Shown: piece after piece, positions 42,364 through 53,084 of the stretch
Numbering within the stretch: the stretch's first letter is position 1
How the letters are laid out: every line of letters begins with the position of its first letter
Assembly: GCA_046328715.1 (NCBI GenBank)
Contig: JAXLWB010000013.1
Location: 124,001 to 188,000 of the forward strand
DNA length: 64,000 bases
Origin: JAXLWB01 sp046328715
GTDB taxonomy: Bacteria > Chloroflexota > Anaerolineae > Caldilineales > Caldilineaceae
Reading direction: 5' to 3'
Position numbers and translations under genes: made by a program
The notes under the pieces: generated by a model
Seen by the model: the letters and a program-made list of their open reading frames with translations, nothing else
What the model was told of the DNA's origin: nothing
Databases searched by the model: none

Positions 42364-43059
42364 TCAGCGATCGAATTCGGCGCGCAGGGTAAGACGTTGG
42401 CGGTCGAGAATGCGGATTTGACGGCGATTGAGGTCAATCATGCCCTCTTCCACTAGCGTGCGTAAGGCGCGGTTCACAACATCGGGGGTGGCACCAAGTC
42501 GGGCTGCCATTTCATTCTGTGTGGCCCAACGTTGGCGTTGTACGATCTCGCCTTCAGCATTGACTAGCAATTGATGGGCTAATCGTGCCGTCACCGAACG
42601 GAGCGAAAGGTCGGTGACGAGGGTCATCAGTTGGTCGATGCGGTCGGCCATAAACTCGATCACGCGCAGGGCCATCGTGGGATCAGCCGCCAGTGCCTGC
42701 TGAATGGCCTGGCGTGGCAGCAGCCAGAGTGTACTTGCCTCCAGTGCAATTGCTGTAGCGCGGGTTGGGTGATTGGCAAAGATGCCCATCCCGCCAAAGA
42801 GATCGCCCGGTCCCCAGAAGTAGAGAATCTGCTCACGCCCTTCGGGTGACATACGTACGATCTTGACCCACCCCTGCTGCACATAATAAAAGCCGGGCGA
42901 GGCATCTCCTTCCAGAAAGATCACCCCACCGGCTGGCACAGAGCGATCCACAGCGTGCCGGGCTAATTCGCTCACGACTTGTTCATCCAACCCATGGAAA
43001 AAGGCAGTCGCCTGTAGCGCTGCAACCAGCATTGTCTGACGATCCACAGCTTGCACCAC
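42364..43059 (-). CDS. Crp/Fnr-family transcriptional regulator without cysteines
   Basis: A 231-residue protein: cyclic-nucleotide-binding-type beta-roll (AGGVIFLEGDASPGFYYVQQ; LFGGMGIFANHPTRATAIAL), a dimer helix and a winged HTH (TQNEMAARLGATPDVVNRAL). It has no cysteine at all, so it cannot carry an FNR-type oxygen-sensing cluster. It may be of the Dnr/NnrR or another ligand-sensing type. The start is GTG 43059 or a later ATG. It is followed on the same strand by the PRC, TlpA and respiratory genes and is divergent from katG, which it may control. Confidence 0.9.
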   Translation of the reverse strand: MVQAVDRQTMLVAALQATAFFHGLDEQVVSELARHAVDRSVPAGGVIFLEGDASPGFYYVQQGWVKIVRMSPEGREQILYFWGPGDLFGGMGIFANHPTRATAIALEASTLWLLPRQAIQQALAADPTMALRVIEFMADRIDQLMTLVTDLSLRSVTARLAHQLLVNAEGEIVQRQRWATQNEMAARLGATPDVVNRALRTLVEEGMIDLNRRQIRILDRQRLTLRAEFDR

Positions 43060-43466
43060 ACTTGTTCTAGGATAGAATTAATTCATTAGGCACACTATTC
43101 TATTCGCTTTCGGGATAAACATCCAACATTGCAGCTAGATGCTTGATGCGGGTGCATCAGCGCCACTGAAGAAAGTGCATTAACAGAGACATCATGGCTG
43201 GAATCCTGATATTGACCAAGCCCCTCTGTTTATGCTATCGTATATCTGTCAGCTTGAAGAATGTACAAATTAGGGAATCATAACCTATACAGAGATCAAA
43301 GACACGTATGTATGTGGATGCTGTGTTTACCCAACAGCTCCTCAGTACAACGTAGAGTTGGTCTTTTGGCGCGCGGATGAAACAAAATTCGGATGTTGCG
43401 ATTCATTGCCAAGGACTAGCAGCCTTGCAAACAAAACAACAAAATGCAGAATAGATTGGAGAGAAT
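43060..43466. other. Divergent intergenic region between the Crp-family gene and katG
   Basis: About 400 bases with no ORF of note. A possible rightward promoter is TTGACC (43212-43217) with TATCGT 18 bases later (43236-43241), a weak match. CAAGG/CCTTG and CCAAC/GTTGG small inverted repeats lie nearer katG. GGAGAG precedes ATG 43467. No clear Crp-type site was identified by eye. Confidence 0.35.
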
Positions 43467-45656
<2,190 letters not shown>

Positions 45657-45675
45657 TTTCACAAGTAGAAAAAAT

Positions 45676-45740
45676 TCTCTCATGCGAGTCAACGGTTGAA
45701 GATCCAAAACGAATTTAGCCCTGACTGCATGAGAGAATTG
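45676..45740 (+). terminator. Terminator-like hairpin after katG
   Basis: AATTCTCTCATGC (around 45674-45686) and GCATGAGAGAATT (around 45727-45739) are exact complements with a 40-base loop, followed by GTTCTACGTTTCC. It lies between the katG stop and the convergent small gene. Confidence 0.55.
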
Positions 45741-45822
45741 TTCTACGTTTCCTTCTTCTGTGAAACACAAGTTGGTAACTGAGAAATTATCCAATTCCTC
45801 AGTTACCACTTCTCTCCATTCC

Positions 45823-46344
45823 CTACTTCTGAAGCGCTTTCTGATACAACGCCACCCCATAAAACTCATACGAAGCGGCCTTATCCGGTACGTCAACGAC
45901 GTGAACGGTAAAGCGAGCAGGCAGACCATTCTCTGGTAGGTGCTCGCGGAAGTAGCGACCGTAGGCGGTGCGGTAGGCGGTGTAGAGCCGTTGTTGTTCG
46001 CGGGCGAAACCTTCCGGGTCCAAGAGTGGATTTGGGGATTTGGGTTGACAGCCGAAGGCGTGAATCTCCAGAAAGTCGACATTCGCCAGCGATTGACAGA
46101 TGCCAGCCTCTTGTAGCCACTTTTCCCAACAACGGAAGACCAACGGAATCTCCGTCTCCGGGTCCATAAAGGCCAGGGTGTCCAGACCAAGTACGCTCTT
46201 GGCCGAATAGCCACCGGTCAACCCCGAAAAATAGATCTTCAAATCGCCATCCGGCTGCTCTTCGGTTACCAAGGCGGAAAGCACCGGCTCGTCACCGCTA
46301 TAATAGTAGGTGACTTTGCCCCGTTTTTTGATGTTGAAAGCCAT
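45823..46344 (-). CDS. Hypothetical protein (173 aa)
   Basis: From ATG 46344 a protein of 173 residues starting AFNIKKRGKVTYYYSGDEPV after the initiator. GGAG six bases before this ATG favours it over ATG 46347 or 46356. The family is not recognised. It looks soluble, with mixed strands and a long helix (EGFAREQQRLYTAYRTAYGR), and no signal. It is last in the same-strand series with the PLP enzyme, SDR and RidA-like genes, but a 220-base repeat-filled gap separates it, so operon membership is doubtful. Confidence 0.65.
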   Translation of the reverse strand: MAFNIKKRGKVTYYYSGDEPVLSALVTEEQPDGDLKIYFSGLTGGYSAKSVLGLDTLAFMDPETEIPLVFRCWEKWLQEAGICQSLANVDFLEIHAFGCQPKSPNPLLDPEGFAREQQRLYTAYRTAYGRYFREHLPENGLPARFTVHVVDVPDKAASYEFYGVALYQKALQK

Positions 46345-46357
46345 CATCTTCTCCATA

Positions 46358-46563
46358 GTAAGAGATTGGGAGACTAAGAGATTAGTACCTTTATCACAAA
46401 ATCCTTGAACAAACCACCAGAAAAATTTCTCGCAAAGACGCAAAGCCCGCAGAGGTTTTCTTTGCGCTCTCTGCGCCTTTGCGAGAGACTTTTGGTTTTG
46501 GCTTGTCTAGGTTAGGAGATTAGCGAACAACTCAATCTCCTAATCTCTCAATCTCTCAATCTC
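46358..46563. repeat. AGAGATT heptad hairpin with nested palindromic element
   Basis: Left arm units AAGAGATTGGGAGACTAAGA (46358-46384) pair with right arm AATCTCCTAATCTCTC (46535-46563). Between them lies a separate palindrome TCTCGCAAAG (46428-46437) / CTTTGCGAGAGA (46477-46488), of a type I recall as widespread in environmental genomes. Same nested layout as at 14205-14402. Confidence 0.75.
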
Positions 46564-47674
46564 ATCCCTTCAAAATCGCCAACATCCGCGCCAACACAAT
46601 CTCCTCTTCCTCGTCGCTCAGAGCCCAAGGGTTGAGGTAGATGCCGTTGCTGCCCTCGCTGGAAACGGAGATGGCTGGTGAACCGTGGAGCAGTTCATCG
46701 ACAATCTGGTCGCGACTTTTGCCGACTTTGCTGGCATCGATGCGCACCACAGCGCGCGGCAACGGTTGACCTGCCTCGTTGGGGAAGGAGCGCTGGGCAT
46801 CGACGCCTGCCACTTTGTTGAGCGCTGCGCACCAGCCAGCCACCGTCTCTTCGTCTTGCGAGCGGCGCGCCTCCTCGTCATTGGCCATGTAGAGTTCGAC
46901 CGCTTTGAGCAGACCGACCATCTCCTCTTTGCCGACCTTCATCGGGCGACCAATGCTGTGATTGGGGCTACCGTTGGGGCGGATCGCTTCGATCAAGTCC
47001 TTGCGACCAAGCACCAGACCGGTCGGTTGGGGCCCGCGCAGATCCTTGCCGCCGCTGAAGACCGCCAAGGCTGCTCCCATCTGCGTCCACTTCCACAGAT
47101 TTTCCTTGGGCGGCAGTTGCGCTGCACCATCAACCACCACCGGCACGTCGTAGCGGTTGGCAATCTCGATCACGGTTTCAATCGGCAGGTCGCCCCGTCC
47201 GCTCATGCCGCCTTGGAACCAGAAGATGGCGGCTGTCTTCTCATTGATGGCGTGTTCCAATTCCCAGAGATGGGTGGCGACTGCGCTGCCAATCTCGACA
47301 ATCTTCACCCCAACCTGGCGCACCGCATGATCGTAGCCGTTGCGGTGAGACTTGTGGATGATCACTTCGTTCTTCAGCCCAGTTAGGTCAGGCAGTTGGG
47401 CAATTGCTGCCGGGTCGCCACGGGTGATGCAGGCGGCGGTGGCCAAGGCCAAGCCAGCGGCAGCACCCGAGCTGACATAGCAGGCTTCGTTGTGGGTCAA
47501 TTGGGCAATCCGTTCGCCCACGGCACGCTGCAACTCCGGCAGATCGATAAAGTGGCGAGCGGCTTCGGCCATCGCTGCCACCACTTCCGGCGGCATCAAT
47601 GAACCACCGAGACGGGTCAGCGTAGCATTGGCATTGATCAACGGGCGCACGCCCAGTTGGTCGTAGATGGACAT
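46562..47674 (-). CDS. PLP-dependent SelA/DgaE-like lyase or transferase
   Basis: A 370-residue fold-type I PLP enzyme. The N-terminus YDQLGVRPLINANATLTRLG is typical of the SelA/D-glucosaminate-6-phosphate ammonia-lyase group. The PLP lysine lies in FSGGKDLRGPQPTGL. GAAAGLALATAACI and VVVDGAAQLPP form the cofactor pocket. Such enzymes remove ammonia from amino sugars or similar amino acids. With the upstream SDR and RidA-like genes it suggests breakdown of an amino-sugar or modified carbohydrate compound; this is inference. Cytoplasmic. Complete. Confidence 0.85.
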   Translation of the reverse strand: MSIYDQLGVRPLINANATLTRLGGSLMPPEVVAAMAEAARHFIDLPELQRAVGERIAQLTHNEACYVSSGAAAGLALATAACITRGDPAAIAQLPDLTGLKNEVIIHKSHRNGYDHAVRQVGVKIVEIGSAVATHLWELEHAINEKTAAIFWFQGGMSGRGDLPIETVIEIANRYDVPVVVDGAAQLPPKENLWKWTQMGAALAVFSGGKDLRGPQPTGLVLGRKDLIEAIRPNGSPNHSIGRPMKVGKEEMVGLLKAVELYMANDEEARRSQDEETVAGWCAALNKVAGVDAQRSFPNEAGQPLPRAVVRIDASKVGKSRDQIVDELLHGSPAISVSSEGSNGIYLNPWALSDEEEEIVLARMLAILKG

Positions 47675-47722
47675 AGGGTAGGTTTCCTTATTTGATTGAG
47701 AGAAATTGAAGGTGAGAGTGAG

Positions 47723-47827
47723 GAGTGAAACGTGATGCGTGAATTTTCATTGCTCTCCATTCGGGAACTGACGAGCACAAAATAGAGAAAGGAAATTATT
47801 TCATGCATCACGCATCACGTTTCACTC
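47723..47827. repeat. Heptad-type hairpin with perfect 20-bp arms
   Basis: GAGTGAAACGTGATGCGTGA (47723-47742) is exactly complementary to 47808-47827. The units (GTGATGCGTGAA) also occur in degenerate form after cutC (21290-21312) and near 42262-42290. It lies between the SDR and PLP enzyme genes. Confidence 0.8.
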
Positions 47828-47828
47828 T

Positions 47829-49364
47829 TCATTTTTTAAGCCAATCCTCGAACAGATCGCGCGGCTGCCAACCCAGCAACTGTTTGGCTTTCTGGGTGCG
47901 AAAGACAGCGTGCGGTAGATCGGTGCCGATGTGCATGTATTCATAGGGGGAGGGCAACGATTGGACTTCGAGCGCACAGCGCAGAGCCCGCGCCGCATCT
48001 TCCCAGGAGACGCTGAGCGGGCTGACGAGATATTGCCCGACATTGACTGTGGGATTGAGAAATTGGCAGAAGGTGAGCGTGGGCACAATCAGGTCGTAAG
48101 TCTCGGCAAAGCTGCGCACCATCTCCTGCCCACATAATTTGCTCAGGAAATAAACCCACTCCACCCCTGGCCGCGCTGGCACATCATCGACCACATCGGT
48201 GTCCCAACCATAACCAAGCCCGCTGCTATCGCCAAGTTGAAAGGGACCGGTATGGACCACTTTGCGAATGCCATGTGCCACGGCTGCTTTCATCACATTG
48301 TAGGCCCCAATCGCATTGACACGGTAGGCATCGCCGGGATCGCTGCGCAAGACGGAAAGGTTAATGATTGCATCCATGCCCTCGCAGGCGGCCATCACCT
48401 GATCGGGGTCGCGCACATCGACTTGTCGCCACTCATGCGGAGCCTGCGGACGCTCGGTCGGTATCGGTGCCCCTGGCGACTGCGGATTGGGGTTGGCCAA
48501 CAGTTCGTCGATGCCCTTGATGTCGGCCAAACGCAGGGTGTAATCGCCCATCAACTCCGCAGTCGTCGCCACGGCGAGTGGACCGCCAGCGCCGAAGATG
48601 ACGACGTTGCGGATTGTGGCGGGTGCCCATTCCGGGCGCGGATTGCGGATTGCGGTTTGCACCCCACCTCCCCCGCTCCTCATCTCCTCATCCTTCGATT
48701 GAGCGAAATCTCGCTGCGGCTGCCAGTTAAATGGCTCCGTCTTGGCGCGGGTCAGCGGCCAGCGGCTGCGTGGATCGGCGGAGACGATGTGGAAAATTTG
48801 CCAGCCAGTCGGGGTGATTTCAAGTGCACGCAGGACTGCGGCGACTGCGTCCTCAACATGCAGCCAGCGAGGATCATAGGGCTTGCCGGCGATGGCGGCA
48901 TCGTCCACCACTTCGCCGAGACGCAGACAGATAGCGGGCAGACGAGTTGAGCGGGCGATCTCACGGGTAGAAAGTTCGCCAAGCCAGGCACAAAAATGAT
49001 CCACATTCGGCTGCGTCCGGGGTCGCCATGTCTCATCGACCTTGAGTCCTTCGGGCATACTTTCGTATAGACGCAATGAACTCGCCACAATGACCCGTTT
49101 GACGCCAGCGTTGGCGGCTGGCTGGAGCAGATGCCAGGTGCCACGGGCGGCATGGTCAATCGAATGATGGTCGGCTTCCAGGCGTGTGTAGAGCGGAGCC
49201 AGATGGATGATCGTCTCGACCCCTTCAAGCAGATTGGCGCAGACGGCAGGATCGCGCAGGTCACCGCTCTCCCGATCCACGACTGTAACATCGGCCTGCT
49301 CTGCCAGGGCTTGGGTTAAACGCTGACCTAGTAAACTTTGTCCCCCAGTAATCAGAATTCTCAT
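47829..49364 (-). CDS. Double NAD-dependent epimerase/SDR protein
   Basis: From ATG 49364 the protein has 511 residues and holds two extended-SDR (epimerase-type) domains in tandem. Domain 1 starts MRILITGGQSLLGQRLTQAL. Domain 2 starts near residue 255 with NVVIFGAGGPLAVATTAELM and has the later YFLSKLCGQEMVR with Tyr-x-x-x-Lys-like spacing. Domain 1 shows no clear YxxxK, so it may be structural or regulatory. The start is one base after the stop of the RidA-like gene (TAAGATG), showing coupling. Earlier in-frame codons run into that gene and were rejected. Substrate unknown. Confidence 0.83.
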   Translation of the reverse strand: MRILITGGQSLLGQRLTQALAEQADVTVVDRESGDLRDPAVCANLLEGVETIIHLAPLYTRLEADHHSIDHAARGTWHLLQPAANAGVKRVIVASSLRLYESMPEGLKVDETWRPRTQPNVDHFCAWLGELSTREIARSTRLPAICLRLGEVVDDAAIAGKPYDPRWLHVEDAVAAVLRALEITPTGWQIFHIVSADPRSRWPLTRAKTEPFNWQPQRDFAQSKDEEMRSGGGGVQTAIRNPRPEWAPATIRNVVIFGAGGPLAVATTAELMGDYTLRLADIKGIDELLANPNPQSPGAPIPTERPQAPHEWRQVDVRDPDQVMAACEGMDAIINLSVLRSDPGDAYRVNAIGAYNVMKAAVAHGIRKVVHTGPFQLGDSSGLGYGWDTDVVDDVPARPGVEWVYFLSKLCGQEMVRSFAETYDLIVPTLTFCQFLNPTVNVGQYLVSPLSVSWEDAARALRCALEVQSLPSPYEYMHIGTDLPHAVFRTQKAKQLLGWQPRDLFEDWLKK

Positions 49365-49365
49365 C

Positions 49366-50091
49366 TTATAACCACTCTTCCCGATAAGTGCAGCGCACAT
49401 CCACTTCAAATGAGAGTCCTTCAATCGGCGGCAGACTGTAATACCAGCGTGCGCCATGCAGCCCTTCGCAGTGCATGATCTTGAGTAAGTTGACATGCAT
49501 CGGTTCTGCCGTATAGAAGTTAGTTGCCGTGACCGTGGCGGCATCCACCCCCAAATTCTGCATAGCAGCGGCTAACTCGTTCCAGACAAAGCGCGCCTTG
49601 GTGCGCAGTCCTTCGGCACTGGTATCGCCAGCCGCCACCGGCCCCTGATCATCGACATCGGCGGCACCGGAAACCACAAAGGTCTTCTGCGTGCGCACTG
49701 AAGGCAGCGTATAGGAGAAGGCATAGAGTGCCACTTCGTTCGGTGGGGTACTCACAGGCGCAACATTCGAGCGGGTCATCGGCGTCACGCCGTCCATACG
49801 CACACCCATAGCATCGAGCTTGGCCACATAAGAGTTATTGAACTCGGCGAATCCCGCATTGGTAAAGGGCTTGGGTGAACGCAATTCGGCACCACATAAG
49901 GCGTCCACGGGTCGTCCGATCGATTTCAGATAGGCCACCGCAGCGTCAAAGCCCTGGGCAAAGGGCAAGGGTTTGAAAAAGGCGGCGTGGACAATTTCAA
50001 AGCCTGCTGCGGCCACCACACCATCGCCAAAGGCAATGCGGTGAGGCAGGTAATGGTAACCGCCAGCGGGATGCAAAGTAAGTTGAGTCAT
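49366..50091 (-). CDS. RidA/YjgF-like two-domain protein
   Basis: A 241-residue protein. The C-terminal half (SAEGLRTKARFVWNELAAAM ... ATVTATNFYTAEP ... EGLSFEVDVRCTYREEWL) resembles the RidA/YjgF fold. The N-terminal half (LTLHPAGGYHYLPHRIAFGD) may be a second related domain. RidA proteins hydrolyse reactive enamine/imine intermediates made by PLP enzymes, which fits the PLP lyase encoded two genes downstream. GAGGAAA lies before ATG 50091. First gene of the run. Confidence 0.7.
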   Translation of the reverse strand: MTQLTLHPAGGYHYLPHRIAFGDGVVAAAGFEIVHAAFFKPLPFAQGFDAAVAYLKSIGRPVDALCGAELRSPKPFTNAGFAEFNNSYVAKLDAMGVRMDGVTPMTRSNVAPVSTPPNEVALYAFSYTLPSVRTQKTFVVSGAADVDDQGPVAAGDTSAEGLRTKARFVWNELAAAMQNLGVDAATVTATNFYTAEPMHVNLLKIMHCEGLHGARWYYSLPPIEGLSFEVDVRCTYREEWL

Positions 50092-50329
50092 AATTTCCTC
50101 TCGAAATCAGAATTGGAGGTTGGAGAGTAAAGAGCAAAGCCTGGAGATTTCACTATTTTACAGGCTGGAAGGTCAATCTGCAATTTAGATAGAGTACAAG
50201 CCTTAGTGTTTCGATTTTTACCATCTCGCGTCTGTTTCTGCTGTCGTAGATTGATTGAAGAGTTGCAAAGCTATGATAAAATGGGCGTAGACATAAATCT
50301 ATGTCAAAGAAACAACGAATAGATGCTAA

Positions 50330-50533
50330 TTGGGTTGTGTAAATGGCAGGCAACTTTCCTACCGACGAAGATCGAATGATTTACCGATTGATAAACGCAC
50401 AGTGAGTGGTGTTTTGACTACGGGCAAAATTTCTACGCCAGCAAAAAAGTTGTTTGATGAAGCGAATATTGCATGGGCGGAAAATATCCCCGAAAAACGC
50501 TTTATGAATGTTGATGGATTGGAGGTATTGTAA
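50330..50533 (+). pseudogene. Remnant of a nuclease-like or defence-like gene
   Basis: A 67-codon frame without a good start (TTG). Its second half reads VSGVLTTGKISTPAKKLFDE and ANIAWAENIPEKRFM, like the last strands of Mrr/restriction-endonuclease-like domains. A different frame just before (MAGNFPTDEDRMIYRLINAQ, ending in a stop) could be its original start, implying a frameshift. It overlaps the next frame by TAATG. The rest of 50092-50329 shows nothing of note. Confidence 0.45.
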
Positions 50534-50906
50534 TGCTTGATATTAGTTTATATTCCACCAACGGGAAATCTCCTTTGACCATCAATGTGACGAAAACTTT
50601 TATCAATGGTTGCTTCAAAGTGATTTTGCAGAAATCGGGGTAGCGCGTCCTCATCTGATCCAAATTGATGGCGAAACGGTTGAGCTAGAGGTTGTTGATT
50701 TAGAAAAAGGCAATGTTAGTAACCGGCAACGATTTCGAGAGTTCCTGCTAGAGGTGATTGCTCAAGAATCAAGCACTATGTTGCAGCAGTTGGGTGAAGC
50801 ACCCTCGCCAGAAAAATACCAACACTGCACGTACAAACTGAGGACCCTACAGCAACTTCGAATCGGTATTGAAGATAGAAGCTATCAATTTCTCCAAAGG
50901 GTGTAA
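50533..50906 (+). pseudogene. Frameshifted hypothetical gene
   Basis: ATG 50533 opens a frame MLDISLYSTNGKSPLTINV that ends soon after. The next frame continues smoothly as DENFYQWLLQSDFAEIGVAR and goes on to 50906 (...LRTLQQLRIGIEDRSYQFLQ). Joining them at about 50587 gives one protein of some 125 residues. Only TTG codons could start the second part alone. Coupled by TAATG to the preceding remnant. Family unknown. Confidence 0.5.
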
Positions 50907-51094
50907 AGGAGAAGCATTGAGTATCTGTACAGCGTGTGTAACGGACGCTGCACCCTTTTCCTCAATTTTATTTAGAGCGGGTTTAACTTCGCAAACTTAC
51001 TGACCTTCCAGTACAATGCGACGGGTACGATTGATCATTTCGTATCTGAAGTGCAGACAACCTGTATTGTATCTATGGTTCGTAAGATTCGCTC

Positions 51095-52924
51095 ATGTCC
51101 AAAACTGCCCAATCCCTGATTGCTTTTCTCCTGAGTCTCAGTTTATTGACCTCCTGCGCCCCGATCAGTGCCGGTCGCTTTGCGCTACCAGGCGCAGAGC
51201 CACCGGATCTGCCTACGCCGTCGGGCTTGCCCAAACCGGTGCAAGTGCCAGCCTTAGCCATTGCTCAGCCTGTGGTTGCACCAGCGGGCAGTGAAGCTAC
51301 CAGCACGGTTGCCCCGACGCCGATTCCGGTCATTATTGCCCCAACACCGTTGCCGCCACCGCCACTGCCTTCGCCCACGCCAGAGACAATCTCGGGCCCG
51401 GTCTCCGTGGCACTTGATCCGGCGCTGCCCGGTGAGTTGGCCAACCCGTTGCGCGATGTCTTGGGCCGCATCTCGACCCTTGATACACAAAGTGGCGCGC
51501 AGCCCCTCTCTGTAGTCGATGCGCTGGAGCAGGCAGGATCTCGAATTACCTTGGCTGGTTTGGCACAGCCAGGCTTTGATCTATGGGAACGTTACTACGC
51601 CGTGGTGGTGCCCTTCAACACGATCCAGGACAATATCTCGCTGGCCGATCTGCAACAACGTTGGCAAGGTGGCGGCAATCTGGTGACGACACCCGATGTA
51701 ACGATGCTATCAGTGGTTTTGGGACAAGGTTCGGCAGCCACAGTTGATCCATCCGATTTGTTGGGTGTTTTGTCCGCTGATCGCAATGTCGTGGGGATCG
51801 TGTCCTTTGATCAGCTTGACCCAACCTTGAAGGTTTTGACTGTGGATGGAGCCAATGTGCTCTATAACTGGTTGCAGCCTGGGCAGTATCCACTGGGTGC
51901 CGCCGTGAAGGTGGATGGAGTCGGTGCTTCGTTGCTGGCCCCGTTGCTGCGTGGTGCGATCCAGCCTGTGACTAACCGGGATCGCAACCACCTTACCGCA
52001 CTGATGATGACGGGTGTCACAGCGATGGCGCGTGCCACAGCGGCGGTGATGGAGCGTAAAGGCTACGATTACCCAGCCCAGATCATTGGTCCAACTCTGG
52101 CCCAGGCCGATATTACCCACATCAGCAACGAGATTCCCTTTTTGGATGACTGTGTGGTCAATAACACGGAAAACAATCTCACCCTCTGTAGCAAACCTGA
52201 ATATTGGGCCGCTTTGGCCGCCAGCGGTGCCGACATCATTGGCCTCAGCGGCAATCACGTCAATGACTTTGGGCGGGATGGCGCACGCCGTTCGCTCACC
52301 TGGTACAAAGAGAACAATGTCTCGATTTATGGCAGTGGCTTTACGCCGGACGAAGCCTGTGCACCGCTGCTCTGGGTCGATCATGGCAATCGTTTTGCCT
52401 TTATCGCTGCCTTGGCCTTTGGGCCGGAGAATGCCTGGGTCACTGATACAGAACCAGGAGCCTGCTACTATTACCAATACAAGGATCGGCTGATTGGCGA
52501 GATCCAGCAACTGGCCCAGCAGGTGGATGTCGTAGCCATCGAATTACAATTTGAGGAAACGTACAACCCCTGGCCGATTCCACCCCAGATTGCTGAATTC
52601 CGTGAACTGCGGGCTGCTGGTGCACAGATCGTGACCGGGGTGCAAAGCCATGTGCCGCAGTCGTTGGAACCCTATGGTGACCAGGAAGCAGGCGGCAAGG
52701 GTATCATTGTCTATGGACTGGGCAATCTCTATTTCGACCAAATGTGGAGTTGGGATACGCGCAGTGAACTCTACGTCCGCCACACAATCTACAATGGCAA
52801 ACTGATCAGTACCGAAATCCTGACCGGCGTGCTCGAAGATTACGCCCAACCACGCTGGGCGACGCCGGAAGAACGGGCGTTGATCTTAGGGACGATCTTT
52901 GATGCAGCACCGGCGAAGCCGTGA
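51095..52924 (+). CDS. CapA-family (poly-gamma-glutamate/capsule synthesis-like) lipoprotein
   Basis: A 609-residue secreted protein with lipobox LLTSC at about residues 17-21 and a long Pro/Thr-rich linker. The first domain (residues about 110-290) is an extra beta/alpha module resembling a solute-binding fold. The CapA metallophosphatase-like domain follows: ALMMTGVTAMARATA, ADITHISNEIPF, GADIIGLSGNHVNDFG, and IVTGVQSHVPQSLEPYG with conserved His residues. CapA takes part in making or anchoring poly-gamma-glutamate in some bacteria, but many homologues are uncharacterised. No capB/capC is adjacent. Confidence 0.85.
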   Translation: MSKTAQSLIAFLLSLSLLTSCAPISAGRFALPGAEPPDLPTPSGLPKPVQVPALAIAQPVVAPAGSEATSTVAPTPIPVIIAPTPLPPPPLPSPTPETISGPVSVALDPALPGELANPLRDVLGRISTLDTQSGAQPLSVVDALEQAGSRITLAGLAQPGFDLWERYYAVVVPFNTIQDNISLADLQQRWQGGGNLVTTPDVTMLSVVLGQGSAATVDPSDLLGVLSADRNVVGIVSFDQLDPTLKVLTVDGANVLYNWLQPGQYPLGAAVKVDGVGASLLAPLLRGAIQPVTNRDRNHLTALMMTGVTAMARATAAVMERKGYDYPAQIIGPTLAQADITHISNEIPFLDDCVVNNTENNLTLCSKPEYWAALAASGADIIGLSGNHVNDFGRDGARRSLTWYKENNVSIYGSGFTPDEACAPLLWVDHGNRFAFIAALAFGPENAWVTDTEPGACYYYQYKDRLIGEIQQLAQQVDVVAIELQFEETYNPWPIPPQIAEFRELRAAGAQIVTGVQSHVPQSLEPYGDQEAGGKGIIVYGLGNLYFDQMWSWDTRSELYVRHTIYNGKLISTEILTGVLEDYAQPRWATPEERALILGTIFDAAPAKP

Positions 52925-53005
52925 AGGAATGACAAGATGAGTTGCATATGCATCTTGTCATCTTGGGACACTGCTAGCGAAATCGTTGCTCGATTAAAAT
53001 CGGCT

Positions 53006-53047
53006 GCTGACACCGAGAAGCGCCCTCAGGCACTTCTCGGTGTCAGC
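53006..53047. terminator. Strong hairpin after the CapA-like gene
   Basis: GCTGACACCGAGAAG (53006-53020) and its exact complement (53033-53047) with a 12-base loop. It lies between the convergent CapA-like and ABC ATPase genes and could terminate both. No long T-run on either side. Confidence 0.65.
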
Positions 53048-53084
53048 AAGGGAATTGATTCCCTTTTTGAATTCGCCAGCAGTA

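Noticed and set aside
42364..43059. FNR oxygen sensor
   Set aside because: The protein has no cysteine and cannot bind an iron-sulfur cluster.
50153..50353. A 66-codon minus-strand frame
   Set aside because: No ribosome site, no family features, low-complexity composition; judged non-coding.
53006..53047. CRISPR-like or tRNA-like structure
   Set aside because: A single inverted repeat without repeated spacers or a cloverleaf; read as a terminator hairpin.
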